Below are positions 7,951 through 15,718 of a DNA stretch of 53,950 nt, piece after piece. A program made the translations under genes and the position numbers. Origin of the DNA: Stenotrophomonas panacihumi. GTDB lineage: Bacteria; Pseudomonadota; Gammaproteobacteria; Xanthomonadales; Xanthomonadaceae. The stretch lies in NCBI RefSeq assembly GCF_001431645.1, contig NZ_LLXU01000077.1, positions 1 through 53,950 on the forward strand, given 5' to 3'. The first letter of the stretch is position 1; every line of letters begins with the position of its first letter. The notes below the pieces were generated by a model. That model made no database searches, was not told the origin of the DNA, and saw only the letters and a list, made by a program, of their open reading frames with translations.

Positions 7951-8694
7951 ATGTCACTGGCTAAGCGGTTGGCGGCGGAGTTCCTCGGTACGTTCTGGCT
8001 GGTCCTGGGTGGTTGCGGCAGCGCGGTGCTGGCGGCGAAATTCGGTGGCGACACCAATCCACTGGGCATCGGCTTCCTCGGCGTGGCGCTGGCGTTTGGC
8101 CTGACGGTGCTGACGGGCGCTTACGCGTTCGGGCACATCTCCGGGGGCCATTTCAATCCGGCGGTCAGCCTGGGCCTGGTGGCCGGCGGCCGTTTTCCCG
8201 CGCGCGACCTGCTGCCCTATTGGGTAGCGCAGGTGCTGGGTGGCCTGTTGGCCGCGGCGGTGCTGTTCCATATCGCGTCCGGGCAGCCGGGCTTTGCCAT
8301 CGATCACACGGCGGCGGGTGCGTTCGCCAGCAACGGCTATGGGGCGTTGTCGCCGGGCGGGTATTCGCTGGTGGCCGCCTTCCTGTGCGAGGTGGTGCTC
8401 ACGGCGGTGTTCCTGCTGGTGATCATGGGCTCGACGCACAGCAGCGCGCCGGCCGGGTTCGCACCGATCGCCATCGGCCTGGCGCTGACGTTGATCCACT
8501 TGATCAGCATCCCGGTCACCAATACGTCGGTGAATCCGGCGCGCTCCACCGCGGTGGCGGTGTTTGCCGGGGCCGGAGCGCTGGGGCAGCTGTGGCTGTT
8601 CTGGGTGGCGCCGTTGATCGGGGGCGTGATCGGAGGGGCGATCTACAAGGTGCTCGGGCGGCCGGATCCCAGCGTCGTGGGCACCGGGCGTTGA
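7951..8694 (+). CDS. aqpZ: Aquaporin Z
   Basis: Inner-membrane water channel of 247 residues with six transmembrane helices and two half-helices. Both NPA boxes are intact (N69-P70-A71 in HFNPAVS and N195-P196-A197 in [10 protein letters not shown]). The aromatic/arginine filter is of the water-selective type: F49, H183 in LIHLISIP, and R198. The absence of the glycerol-facilitator filter argues against GlpF. ATG 7951 is preceded by a strong CAGGAGG site. A terminator follows directly, so it forms its own unit. Confidence 0.97.
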   Translation: MSLAKRLAAEFLGTFWLVLGGCGSAVLAAKFGGDTNPLGIGFLGVALAFGLTVLTGAYAFGHISGGHFNPAVSLGLVAGGRFPARDLLPYWVAQVLGGLLAAAVLFHIASGQPGFAIDHTAAGAFASNGYGALSPGGYSLVAAFLCEVVLTAVFLLVIMGSTHSSAPAGFAPIAIGLALTLIHLISIPVTNTSVNPARSTAVAVFAGAGALGQLWLFWVAPLIGGVIGGAIYKVLGRPDPSVVGTGR

Positions 8695-8700
8695 GGCTTG

Positions 8701-8736
8701 AACCCCGGCGGGGTTGATTGCCTTGCCGGGGTTTTT
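8701..8736 (+). terminator. Terminator after aqpZ
   Basis: Stem AACCCCGGC (8701-8709) pairs with GCCGGGGTT (8725-8733) and runs into five Ts. It starts seven bases after the aqpZ stop codon. Confidence 0.85.
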
Positions 8737-8767
8737 GCGTTGGCCGCGATGGGTGTGTCGCGCACGG

Positions 8768-8917
8768 AGCGGCTTGCGCCAAGGCCCGTGAGGCCGGCGG
8801 GGCGCAGCCCTTTCGGGACACGCCGTAAACCCATCCATGGGGGGTCGTCGGCGACATCCATGTCGCCAACGGTCCCGAAAGGGCTGCGCCCCGCCGGCCC
8901 CACGGGCCTCGGCTCAG
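8768..8917. repeat. Long palindromic intergenic element (REP/MITE-like)
   Basis: Two 36-base arms, 8783-8818 and 8873-8908, are reverse complements at 35 of 36 positions. Weaker complementarity continues outward to about 8768 and 8917. The central loop contains two further small hairpins: CCCAT/ATGGG (8830-8841) and GGCGACAT/ATGTCGCC (8850-8867). No open frame of interest is present. The layout suggests a dispersed non-autonomous repeat of the sort common between genes in Xanthomonadaceae; copy number cannot be judged from one window. Confidence 0.7.
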
Positions 8918-8961
8918 CCGCTCCTGCACAGGGTCATGCGAAAGGCGTCGCCTTTCTCGCG

Positions 8962-9357
8962 TCAGTTCGCTGCTTCAATCACCACTTCACCCGTCAACAG
9001 GCGGTGGATCGGGCACTTGTCGGCTATCTCCATCAGGCGGGCGCGCTGGACGTCGTCCAGCTCGCCCTTCAGCACTACCTCGCGCGCGATGGTGGTGCCG
9101 GTGGCGTCGCGACGCGTGTAGTGCAGGCGCACGTCCACCGCTTCCAGCGGCCATTGCTTGCGCGAGGCATACATGCGCACGGTGATGGCCGTGCATGCGC
9201 CCAGTGCACTGAGCACGAGCGATTCCGGATCCTCCGCCGCGTCCGCGCCGCCGTTCGACGGCACGGTGTCCGAACGCCATGCGTGCACGCCATCGCCCAG
9301 CTCGGTGATGTAGGGCATGCCCGCGCTATGCGCGGTAACTGCGCGATCCATGGACAT
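8962..9357 (-). CDS. OsmC family peroxiredoxin-like protein
   Basis: Protein of 131 residues of the OsmC/Ohr superfamily, which reduces organic peroxides through two cysteines. Both are here: C55 in ALGACTAITV and C115 in ADKCPIHRLL. This shorter YhfA-like form has the typical central helix after the first cysteine. Its ATG at 9357 shares one base with the stop codon of the upstream pirin gene (TGATG), so the two are translationally coupled and probably answer the same oxidative signal. Family is firm; peroxidase activity is inferred. Confidence 0.88.
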   Translation of the reverse strand: MSMDRAVTAHSAGMPYITELGDGVHAWRSDTVPSNGGADAAEDPESLVLSALGACTAITVRMYASRKQWPLEAVDVRLHYTRRDATGTTIAREVVLKGELDDVQRARLMEIADKCPIHRLLTGEVVIEAAN

Positions 9358-10217
9358 CAGAAGCGTCCTTCCTGGAAGTCGACGAAGGCCTGCATGATTT
9401 CCTGCTTGGTGTTCATCACGAACGGGCCGTGGCGCACCACCGGTTCGCGCAGCGGACGGCCCGCGACGAGGATCAGGCGCGCGCCCTGCTGGCCGGCGCG
9501 CAACTGCAACGCGTCGCCACCGCCGAGGATGCCGAGCTGCTGCGCTTCCAGCGGCCGCGCCTCGTCGCCCTCGCCCACGGTGAGCGCGCCCTCGAAGACA
9601 TAGGCGAAGGTGTTGTGGCCCTCGGGCACGACGTAGGTCCACGCGGTGCCGGGCGTCAGTTCGATGTCCAGGTACAACGGGTCGGTGGCCGGCTGCACGA
9701 TCGGGCCGACGGTGTCGCCCACGCGGCCGGCGATCACCTTCACCGTCACGCCGGGGGCCGGCGTGGTGACCGGGATGTTCTCCGGCGGATATTCCTGGTA
9801 CTTCGGCTCGGTCATCTTGTCGCGCGCGGGCAGGTTCACCCACAGCTGGAAGCCGCGCATGCGCCCGGATTCCTGCTCGGGCATTTCCGAATGCACCAGG
9901 CCGCGGCCGGCGGTCATCCACTGCACGCTGCCCGGGGTCAGCAGGCCTTCGTTGCCGTGGTTGTCCTTGTGGCGCATGCGGCCGTCGAGCATGTAGGTGA
10001 CGGTCTCGAAGCCACGGTGCGGGTGGCTCGGGAAACCGGCGAGGTAATCCTCCGCGCGGTCGGTGCCGAACTCGTCCAGCAGCAGGAACGGGTCCAGGTC
10101 CGGCAGCTCGGGCGAGCCGATGACCCGGGTCAGCTTGACGCCCGCGCCGTCGGACGCGGGACGGCCGCGCAGCACACGCTGCAGGCGGGCCGGAAGGGCG
10201 GTCGGGGTAGCGCTCAT
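9357..10217 (-). CDS. Pirin family protein, coupled to OsmC
   Basis: Bicupin pirin of 286 residues. Metal ligands H65 and H67 (SHPHRGFE), H109 and E111 (RGLVHSEMP) are all present. It belongs to the common bacterial pirin type beginning after a short arginine-rich lead (VLRGRPASDG). It starts at ATG 10217 with GGAG upstream and ends in TGATG shared with the osmC-like gene, so the pair forms an operon. It is distinct from the other pirin at 6259-7149, which has a longer C-terminus. Quercetinase-like or regulatory activity is possible, not shown. Confidence 0.9.
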   Translation of the reverse strand: MSATPTALPARLQRVLRGRPASDGAGVKLTRVIGSPELPDLDPFLLLDEFGTDRAEDYLAGFPSHPHRGFETVTYMLDGRMRHKDNHGNEGLLTPGSVQWMTAGRGLVHSEMPEQESGRMRGFQLWVNLPARDKMTEPKYQEYPPENIPVTTPAPGVTVKVIAGRVGDTVGPIVQPATDPLYLDIELTPGTAWTYVVPEGHNTFAYVFEGALTVGEGDEARPLEAQQLGILGGGDALQLRAGQQGARLILVAGRPLREPVVRHGPFVMNTKQEIMQAFVDFQEGRF

Positions 10218-10425
10218 GGCGATGGCTCCAGTGAAGTTGCCGCACAGGATGGGTGCGCGTGCGCCCCGCTCCAATGTGGGCGGGCGCAACCTATTGTTCC
10301 GCGAATGGCGCGCCGCACAAGCGTTTTCGGCACCGCAATGCCATTCGACCAAAGTCCTAGCGGCCGCCATTGACCCCGGCCCGACGCGGGAGGAACCTTG
10401 CGGGAGACTTCCGGGAGGAGCTTGC

Positions 10426-12498
10426 ATGAAAGGCTTTTCGAAACTGGCCTGGGCCGCGCTCGCGCTGCTCGGCGCCTTCTGCCTCGGCACGATCGCACTG
10501 CGCCGCGGCGAACAGATCAACGCCCTGTGGATCGTCGTGGCGGCGGTGTCGATCTACCTGATCGCCTACCGCTACTACAGCCTGTTCATCGCCACCAAGG
10601 TGATGCAGCTCGACCCGACGCGCGCCACGCCCGCGCAGCTCAACAACGACGGCCTGGACTACGTGCCCACCAACAAGCACGTGCTGTTCGGCCACCACTT
10701 CGCCGCCATCGCCGGCGCCGGCCCGCTGGTCGGCCCGGTGCTCGCCGCGCAGATGGGCTACCTGCCCGGCCTGCTGTGGCTGGTGGCCGGCGTGGTGTTC
10801 GCCGGCGCGGTGCAGGACTTCGTGGTCCTGTTCCTCTCCACGCGCCGCAACGGCCGTTCGCTCGGCGACCTGGTACGCGAGGAAATGGGCCAGGTGCCCG
10901 GCACCATCGCGCTGTTCGGCGCCTTCCTGATCATGATCATCATCCTGGCGGTGCTGGCGATGGTGGTGGTCAAGGCGCTGGCCGAAAGCCCGTGGGGCAT
11001 GTTCACCGTCATCGCCACGATGCCCATCGCGATCATGATGGGCGTGTACATGCGCTACATCCGCCCGGGCAAGATCGGCGAGATTTCGGTGGTCGGGCTG
11101 ATCCTGCTGCTCGCCGCGATCTGGCTCGGCGGCAAGGTCGCCGCCGACCCGACCTGGGGCCCGGCCTTCACCTTCACCGCCAAGCAGATCACCTGGATGC
11201 TGATCGGCTACGGCTTCGTGGCCTCGGTGCTGCCGGTGTGGCTGCTGCTGGCGCCGCGCGACTATCTCTCCACCTTCCTCAAGATCGGCACCATCGTGGC
11301 GCTGGCCATCGGCATCCTGATCGTGATGCCGGAGCTGAAGATGCCGGCGCTGACCCAGTTCGCCAGCAGCGGCGACGGCCCGGTGTGGAAGGGCGGCGTG
11401 TTCCCGTTCCTGTTCATCACCATCGCCTGCGGCGCGGTATCCGGCTTCCATGCGCTGATCTCCTCGGGCACCACGCCCAAGCTGCTCGCCAATGAAGGCC
11501 ACATGCGCTACATCGGCTACGGCGGCATGCTGATGGAATCGTTCGTGGCGATCATGGCGCTGGTGGCGGCCTCGATCATCGAGCCGGGCGTGTACTTCGC
11601 GATGAACAGCCCCGCGGCGGTGGTCGGCAACGACGCCATCGCCGTGGCCGCCAAGGTCAGCGAGTGGGGCTTTGCGATCACCCCGGACGTGCTGGAAGCC
11701 ACGGCGCGCGACATCGGCGAATCCACCATCCTGCATCGCGCCGGTGGCGCGCCGACGCTGGCGGTGGGCATCGCGCAGATCCTGCACCACGTGTTGCCGG
11801 GCGAGGACACGATGGCGTTCTGGTACCACTTCGCCATCCTGTTCGAAGCGCTGTTCATCCTCACCGCGGTCGACGCCGGCACGCGCGCGGGCCGCTTCAT
11901 GCTGCAGGACCTGCTGGGCAACTTCGTGCCGGCGCTGCGCAAGACCGAATCGTGGACCGCCAACCTGATCGGCACCGGCGGCTGCGTGGCGCTGTGGGGC
12001 TACCTGCTCTACACCGGCGTGGTCGATCCGTTCGGTGGCATCCAGACCTTGTGGCCGCTGTTCGGCATCTCCAACCAGATGCTCGCGGGCATCGCGCTGA
12101 TGCTGGGCACGGTGGTGCTGTTCAAGATGAAGCGCGACCGCTACGCCTGGGTCACGATCGTCCCGGCGCTGTGGCTGCTGATCTGCACCACCACCGCGGG
12201 CCTGATCAAGATCTTCGACAGCAACCCGGCGCAGGGCTTCCTGGCGCAGGCGCACAAGTTCCAGGCGGCGATCGCCAGCAACACCATCACCGCGCCGGCC
12301 AAGGATGTGCACCAGATGCAGCAGATCGTCACCAACGCCTACGTCAACACCGGCCTGACCGCGCTGTTCCTGTTCGTGGTGTTCGCGGTGCTGGTGTATT
12401 CGGTGAAGACGATCATCGCCGCGCGCCGTAGCCCGGTGCGTACCGACAGGGAGACGCCGTACGTGGCGCTGACCCCGGCCCAGATGGCGGACCTGTGA
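10426..12498 (+). CDS. cstA: Carbon starvation protein CstA, pyruvate/peptide transporter
   Basis: Inner-membrane transporter of 690 residues with many hydrophobic helices, close to the E. coli length of 701. Signature stretches include [19 protein letters not shown] near the N-terminus and [14 protein letters not shown] in the middle. E. coli CstA and its paralogue BtsT import pyruvate, and CstA has also been linked to peptide use. ATG 10426 follows GGGAGGAG at 10412-10420. The stop overlaps the start of the YbdD-type gene, its usual partner. It diverges from the pirin/osmC pair. Confidence 0.95.
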   Translation: MKGFSKLAWAALALLGAFCLGTIALRRGEQINALWIVVAAVSIYLIAYRYYSLFIATKVMQLDPTRATPAQLNNDGLDYVPTNKHVLFGHHFAAIAGAGPLVGPVLAAQMGYLPGLLWLVAGVVFAGAVQDFVVLFLSTRRNGRSLGDLVREEMGQVPGTIALFGAFLIMIIILAVLAMVVVKALAESPWGMFTVIATMPIAIMMGVYMRYIRPGKIGEISVVGLILLLAAIWLGGKVAADPTWGPAFTFTAKQITWMLIGYGFVASVLPVWLLLAPRDYLSTFLKIGTIVALAIGILIVMPELKMPALTQFASSGDGPVWKGGVFPFLFITIACGAVSGFHALISSGTTPKLLANEGHMRYIGYGGMLMESFVAIMALVAASIIEPGVYFAMNSPAAVVGNDAIAVAAKVSEWGFAITPDVLEATARDIGESTILHRAGGAPTLAVGIAQILHHVLPGEDTMAFWYHFAILFEALFILTAVDAGTRAGRFMLQDLLGNFVPALRKTESWTANLIGTGGCVALWGYLLYTGVVDPFGGIQTLWPLFGISNQMLAGIALMLGTVVLFKMKRDRYAWVTIVPALWLLICTTTAGLIKIFDSNPAQGFLAQAHKFQAAIASNTITAPAKDVHQMQQIVTNAYVNTGLTALFLFVVFAVLVYSVKTIIAARRSPVRTDRETPYVALTPAQMADL

Positions 12499-12722
12499 TG
12501 GGTACCGGCCTCGTCCCCGTCGGGCAGTACCAGGCGCACCGCCGCGTGTGGCGGCGCCTGGTGCAGACCGCGCGGCTGTGCTGCGGCATTCCCGATTACG
12601 ACAACTACGTGCGGCACATGCTGGAGAAACACCCGGACCGCCCGGTGATGGACTACCCCACGTTCTTCCGCGAACGGCAGGAAGCGCGGTACGGGGGGAA
12701 GAGCGGGTTCCGCTGCTGTTGA
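12498..12722 (+). CDS. YbdD/YjiX family small protein, CstA partner
   Basis: Cytoplasmic protein of 74 residues (former DUF466). Family hallmarks are complete: [14 protein letters not shown], then [19 protein letters not shown] and a terminal RCC. Such proteins are encoded next to CstA/BtsT transporters and are needed for their pyruvate transport function. The ATG at 12498 shares a base with the cstA stop (TGATG). A GTG one codon earlier, at 12495, is an alternative start. The operon closes with a strong terminator. Confidence 0.93.
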   Translation: MGTGLVPVGQYQAHRRVWRRLVQTARLCCGIPDYDNYVRHMLEKHPDRPVMDYPTFFRERQEARYGGKSGFRCC

Positions 12723-12747
12723 CTCGGCGTGGTACCTGCGAATAACG

Positions 12748-12780
12748 AAGAAGGCGGCCCGATGGCCGCCTTCTTTTTTT
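12748..12780 (+). terminator. Terminator of the cstA operon
   Basis: A 12-bp perfect stem (12748-12759 with 12764-12775), four-base loop CGAT and an uninterrupted T run to 12780. Confidence 0.93.
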
Positions 12781-12875
12781 CTACGACTATTCCGAAATCG
12801 GTCGCGCGGAATCCTTACGCGAACCGATGCAGTTCACGGCTGGGCGACCCTCGAGCACCGCCGTAGGATCGCCCC

Positions 12876-13085
12876 ATGAACACGATCAAGCACACCGCCA
12901 AGCGCACGCTGTCCGCCCGCCGCTCCGTCCTCGTCAAGTACGGCGATCCCGCCCACGCCGAATTCGAACGTCAGGTCGCGGAGATCCACCGGATCTACGG
13001 CACCACGCCGGAGGAAGTCGAAGCGCACACGCGCCGGGTGCGCGCACTGATTGCCGCGGGCAAGCTCAAGTCCGCATTCCTGTGA
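12876..13085 (+). CDS. Small protein, candidate antitoxin
   Basis: Protein of 69 residues with a basic N-terminus (KHTAKRTLSARRS) and a helical acidic middle (FERQVAEIHRIYGTTPEEVEAHTRR). It has no membrane segment. Its stop codon overlaps the GTG start of the next gene by four bases (GTGA), placing it immediately upstream of and coupled to a predicted ADP-ribosyltransferase-like protein. Size, order and overlap are those of an antitoxin in a type II pair, but I do not recognise the family and cannot show DNA binding. A TAGGAT box lies only six bases before its ATG, hinting at a nearly leaderless transcript. Confidence 0.6.
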   Translation: MNTIKHTAKRTLSARRSVLVKYGDPAHAEFERQVAEIHRIYGTTPEEVEAHTRRVRALIAAGKLKSAFL

Positions 13086-13786
13086 ACGAAGGCCAGCTGG
13101 TCGTGGGCTATCACGGCTGCGACATCACCACGCGCGACGACCTGGTGGCAGGGCGCGCGACACCCCAGTTAAGCCATAACCGTTATGACTGGCTCGGCCC
13201 AGGCTTCTACATCTTCGAGAACGACCATGATCGTGCCGAAGCCTTTGCCCGCACCGCGGCGGCTGCGCCGGAGCGTCGCCTGACCGCAAGACCCATCGCC
13301 CAACCCGCGGTCGTCGGCTGCCTGCTCAGCGTGCAGCGCTGCCTCGACATGACCACCCATGCGGGCGTACGGGAATTCGAAGCTGCGTGCATGGCGGTCT
13401 TGGGACACGACGGTCACTCACCGGGCCGGCGCGTTCCGGCCAACCGGGCCCGCGACGATGAGGATGCGGACAACGTCCTGCGCCACCTCGACAACGCCAT
13501 CTTCAATCACATCCACCGCGCCCGCGAAGCCATCCCGCATTCCCTTCCCTATCAGGCGGTGCGTGGCGCGTTCCAGCAGGGTGCGGAACTGGTACCGCGC
13601 TCCGGCTTCCATCGAGACAGCCATATCCAGATTGCGTTGCGCGACCTGGCCTGCGTAATCGGCTGGTTCCTGCCACAGCTCAACGAACTGCTCGCAGAAG
13701 CCGCATATCGGCAAGCCCTCCTGCAACTGGAACGAGTGCGGCAGGCGCATCCCAAACCCCGGCAACGTCTGCCGCCTTCGGGCTGA
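13082..13786 (+). CDS. ADP-ribosyltransferase-like protein, candidate toxin
   Basis: Cytoplasmic protein of 234 residues. The N-terminal 55 residues hold the recognisable part: GYHGCD (H11) followed by NRYDWLGPGFYIFEN (Y43, E46) and RAEAFA. This YHG...GFY pattern recalls the NAD-binding core of ART/PARP-fold proteins such as DUF3990. The C-terminal two thirds are helical with no motif I know. GTG 13082 is preferred over the open upstream frame because it overlaps the stop of the 69-residue gene in GTGA. The genetic layout suggests a toxin-antitoxin module, or a stand-alone NAD-using effector with an accessory protein. The fold assignment is tentative and needs a profile search. Confidence 0.6.
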   Translation: MNEGQLVVGYHGCDITTRDDLVAGRATPQLSHNRYDWLGPGFYIFENDHDRAEAFARTAAAAPERRLTARPIAQPAVVGCLLSVQRCLDMTTHAGVREFEAACMAVLGHDGHSPGRRVPANRARDDEDADNVLRHLDNAIFNHIHRAREAIPHSLPYQAVRGAFQQGAELVPRSGFHRDSHIQIALRDLACVIGWFLPQLNELLAEAAYRQALLQLERVRQAHPKPRQRLPPSG

Positions 13787-13813
13787 TGCACCTGCCGCAC
13801 CCTGGCGGATCAC

Positions 13814-14575
13814 TCAGAGCAGCATGCCGCCCGAAGCCTCCACGCGCTGCGCGTTCACCCACTGGGTAGCCGGGTCGAGCAGCATCGCGATCACCGGGCC
13901 GATGTCGTCCGGCTTGCCCGGGCGGCCCAGCGCCGTGACCGAGGACACCATCGCATTGACGTGCGCGTCGTCGCGCACGCGGCCGCCGCCGAAGTCGGTC
14001 TCGATGGCGCCGGGGGCCAGCGTGTTGACGCTGATGCCACGCGCGCCCAGCTCCTTGGCGAGGTAACGGGTGAACACCTCGATGCCGCCCTTCATCATCG
14101 CGTAGGCCGAGCTGCCCGGCATGGCAAAGCGCGCCAGGCCGCTGGAGATGTTGAGGATGCGGCCACCATCGGCGATCAGCGGCAGCAGCGCCTGGGTGAG
14201 GAAGTACGGGCCGCGCAGGTGCACGGCGACCATCTCGTCGAACTGCGCCGGCGTGGTGTCGGCGATCGGCGAGTACAGCGCGGTGCCGGCGTTGTTCACC
14301 AGCGCATGCAGGTGGGTGGCCTGCCACTGGCCGAGCTGCGCGCGCAGCGCCTCGACGAAGCCGGGCAGCGCGGAGGCGTCGGCCACGTCGAACTGCAACG
14401 CGGCGGCGCGGCGGCCCAGTGCCTGGATCTCGGACACCACCGCCTGCGCCTCTTCGGCATGGCCGCGATAGGTCACGATCACGTCGCTGCCGGCCTTGGC
14501 CACGGCCAGCGCGCCGTTGCGGCCCAGGCCGCGGTTGGCGCCGGTGATCAGGGTGATGCGGGGGTTAGTGCTCAT
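13814..14575 (-). CDS. Short-chain dehydrogenase/reductase
   Basis: NAD(P)-dependent oxidoreductase of the classical SDR family, 253 residues, cytoplasmic. The cofactor motif TGANRGLG, the structural NNAG and the catalytic YAMMK (from SAYAMMKGG) are all present. The C-terminus WVNAQRVEASGGM resembles FabG-like members. The start at ATG 14575 has a GAGGG-type site upstream. It is divergent from a LysR gene 112 bases away, the usual arrangement for a regulator and its target. The substrate is not predictable. Confidence 0.92.
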   Translation of the reverse strand: MSTNPRITLITGANRGLGRNGALAVAKAGSDVIVTYRGHAEEAQAVVSEIQALGRRAAALQFDVADASALPGFVEALRAQLGQWQATHLHALVNNAGTALYSPIADTTPAQFDEMVAVHLRGPYFLTQALLPLIADGGRILNISSGLARFAMPGSSAYAMMKGGIEVFTRYLAKELGARGISVNTLAPGAIETDFGGGRVRDDAHVNAMVSSVTALGRPGKPDDIGPVIAMLLDPATQWVNAQRVEASGGMLL

Positions 14576-14665
14576 GGGAGGGCTCCTGTCAGGCGCGGTA
14601 TTGCGCCATGGGGGCCACGTTATTGGGCTTGACGCGCGCGATAAACCCCGCAAACCTGAGCTTAC

Positions 14666-14684
14666 TGTTCAAGAATCAGGAACA
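14666..14684. promoter_or_regulatory. Candidate LysR-type operator
   Basis: Dyad TGTTC-N9-GAACA sits just before the LysR start codon, inside the divergent gap between the regulator and the SDR gene. The position fits autorepression. Spacing is close to, not identical with, the T-N11-A consensus. Confidence 0.4.
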
Positions 14685-14687
14685 ATC

Positions 14688-15599
14688 ATGGACTTCGCCC
14701 AATCCCTGCGGGCTTTCCAGCGGGTGGTCGAACTGGGGGGCTTCACCCGCGCGGCGGAATCGCTGGGGCTGCCCAAGGCCAGCGTGTCCACCGCCGTGCA
14801 GCAGCTGGAGGCCCGCGTGGGCACGCAGTTGCTCCATCGCACCACCCGCCGCGTGCAGCCCACCGCCGATGGCCGCGCGTTCTACCAGCGCAGCCGCGAC
14901 GTGCTCGCCGACCTGGAAGAGCTGCAGGGCATGTTCCTCACCGAAGGCCGCCAGCTGCGCGGCCGCCTGCGCGTGGACATGGGCAGCGGCATGGCGCGGC
15001 TGTTCGTGCTGCCGCAGCTGCAGGCCTTCCTGGCCGAACATCCGCAACTGGAGATCGAGCTGAGCGCCACCGACCGCCTGGTCGACGTGGTGCGCGAAGG
15101 TTTCGATTGCGTGCTGCGCGGCGGCAATCCGCAGGACAGCTCGCTGGTGGCGCGCCCGCTGGGGGTGATGCGCATCGTCAACTGCGCCAGCCCCGCCTAC
15201 CTCGCGCGGCGCGGCACGCCGCAGGGCCTGGAGGACCTGGCCACGCACGAGCTCGTGCACTACGCCAGCGTGCTCGGCCAGCGTGCGTCGGGCTTCGAGT
15301 ATTTCGACGGCGAGGCGTATCGCCTCATGCCGATGGGCGGCGCGGTCACGGTGAACAACGTGGAGGCCTACCACGTCGCCGCGCTCGCCGGCCTGGGCAT
15401 CATCCAGGTGCCGCTGCTCAGCGTGCGCGATGCGCTCGCGCGCGGCGATCTGGTCGAGGTGGTGCCGCACCTCGTGTCCGAGCCGATGCCGCTCACGCTG
15501 ATCTACGCGCAACGCAGGCACCTGCCACGCCGCGTGCGGGTGTTCATGGACTGGCTGGCGGGGTTGCTGACGCCGCATCTGGATCCGATGCCGCGCTGA
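14688..15599 (+). CDS. LysR family transcriptional regulator
   Basis: DNA-binding regulator of 303 residues. The N-terminal winged helix-turn-helix is clear (GGFTRAAESLGLPKASVS, then QQLEARVGTQLLHRT). A periplasmic-binding-like effector domain follows from about residue 90. ATG 14688 begins directly at the conserved MDFAQSLRAF; the frame is open upstream but without family similarity. It very likely controls the divergent SDR gene and itself. The inducer is unknown. Confidence 0.93.
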   Translation: MDFAQSLRAFQRVVELGGFTRAAESLGLPKASVSTAVQQLEARVGTQLLHRTTRRVQPTADGRAFYQRSRDVLADLEELQGMFLTEGRQLRGRLRVDMGSGMARLFVLPQLQAFLAEHPQLEIELSATDRLVDVVREGFDCVLRGGNPQDSSLVARPLGVMRIVNCASPAYLARRGTPQGLEDLATHELVHYASVLGQRASGFEYFDGEAYRLMPMGGAVTVNNVEAYHVAALAGLGIIQVPLLSVRDALARGDLVEVVPHLVSEPMPLTLIYAQRRHLPRRVRVFMDWLAGLLTPHLDPMPR

Positions 15600-15718
15600 G
15601 CATCGCATCGGGGTTCATGTTCTCGAACGCCGGCGCGTGGCCGGCGTGTCCGAATGTGGGACCAAGTGGCGTTTCCGAGGAGGTGGGTAATGGACCCGCC
15701 TACCAAGGACGTTCTCCA

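Noticed and set aside
8643..8903. Minus-strand short frame across the palindromic element
   Set aside because: It overlaps the end of aqpZ and its terminator and is repeat-derived; no gene is needed to explain it.
10357..12312. Minus-strand open frame opposite cstA
   Set aside because: The product is rich in His, Arg, Gln and Asp, the usual mirror of hydrophobic membrane-protein codons.
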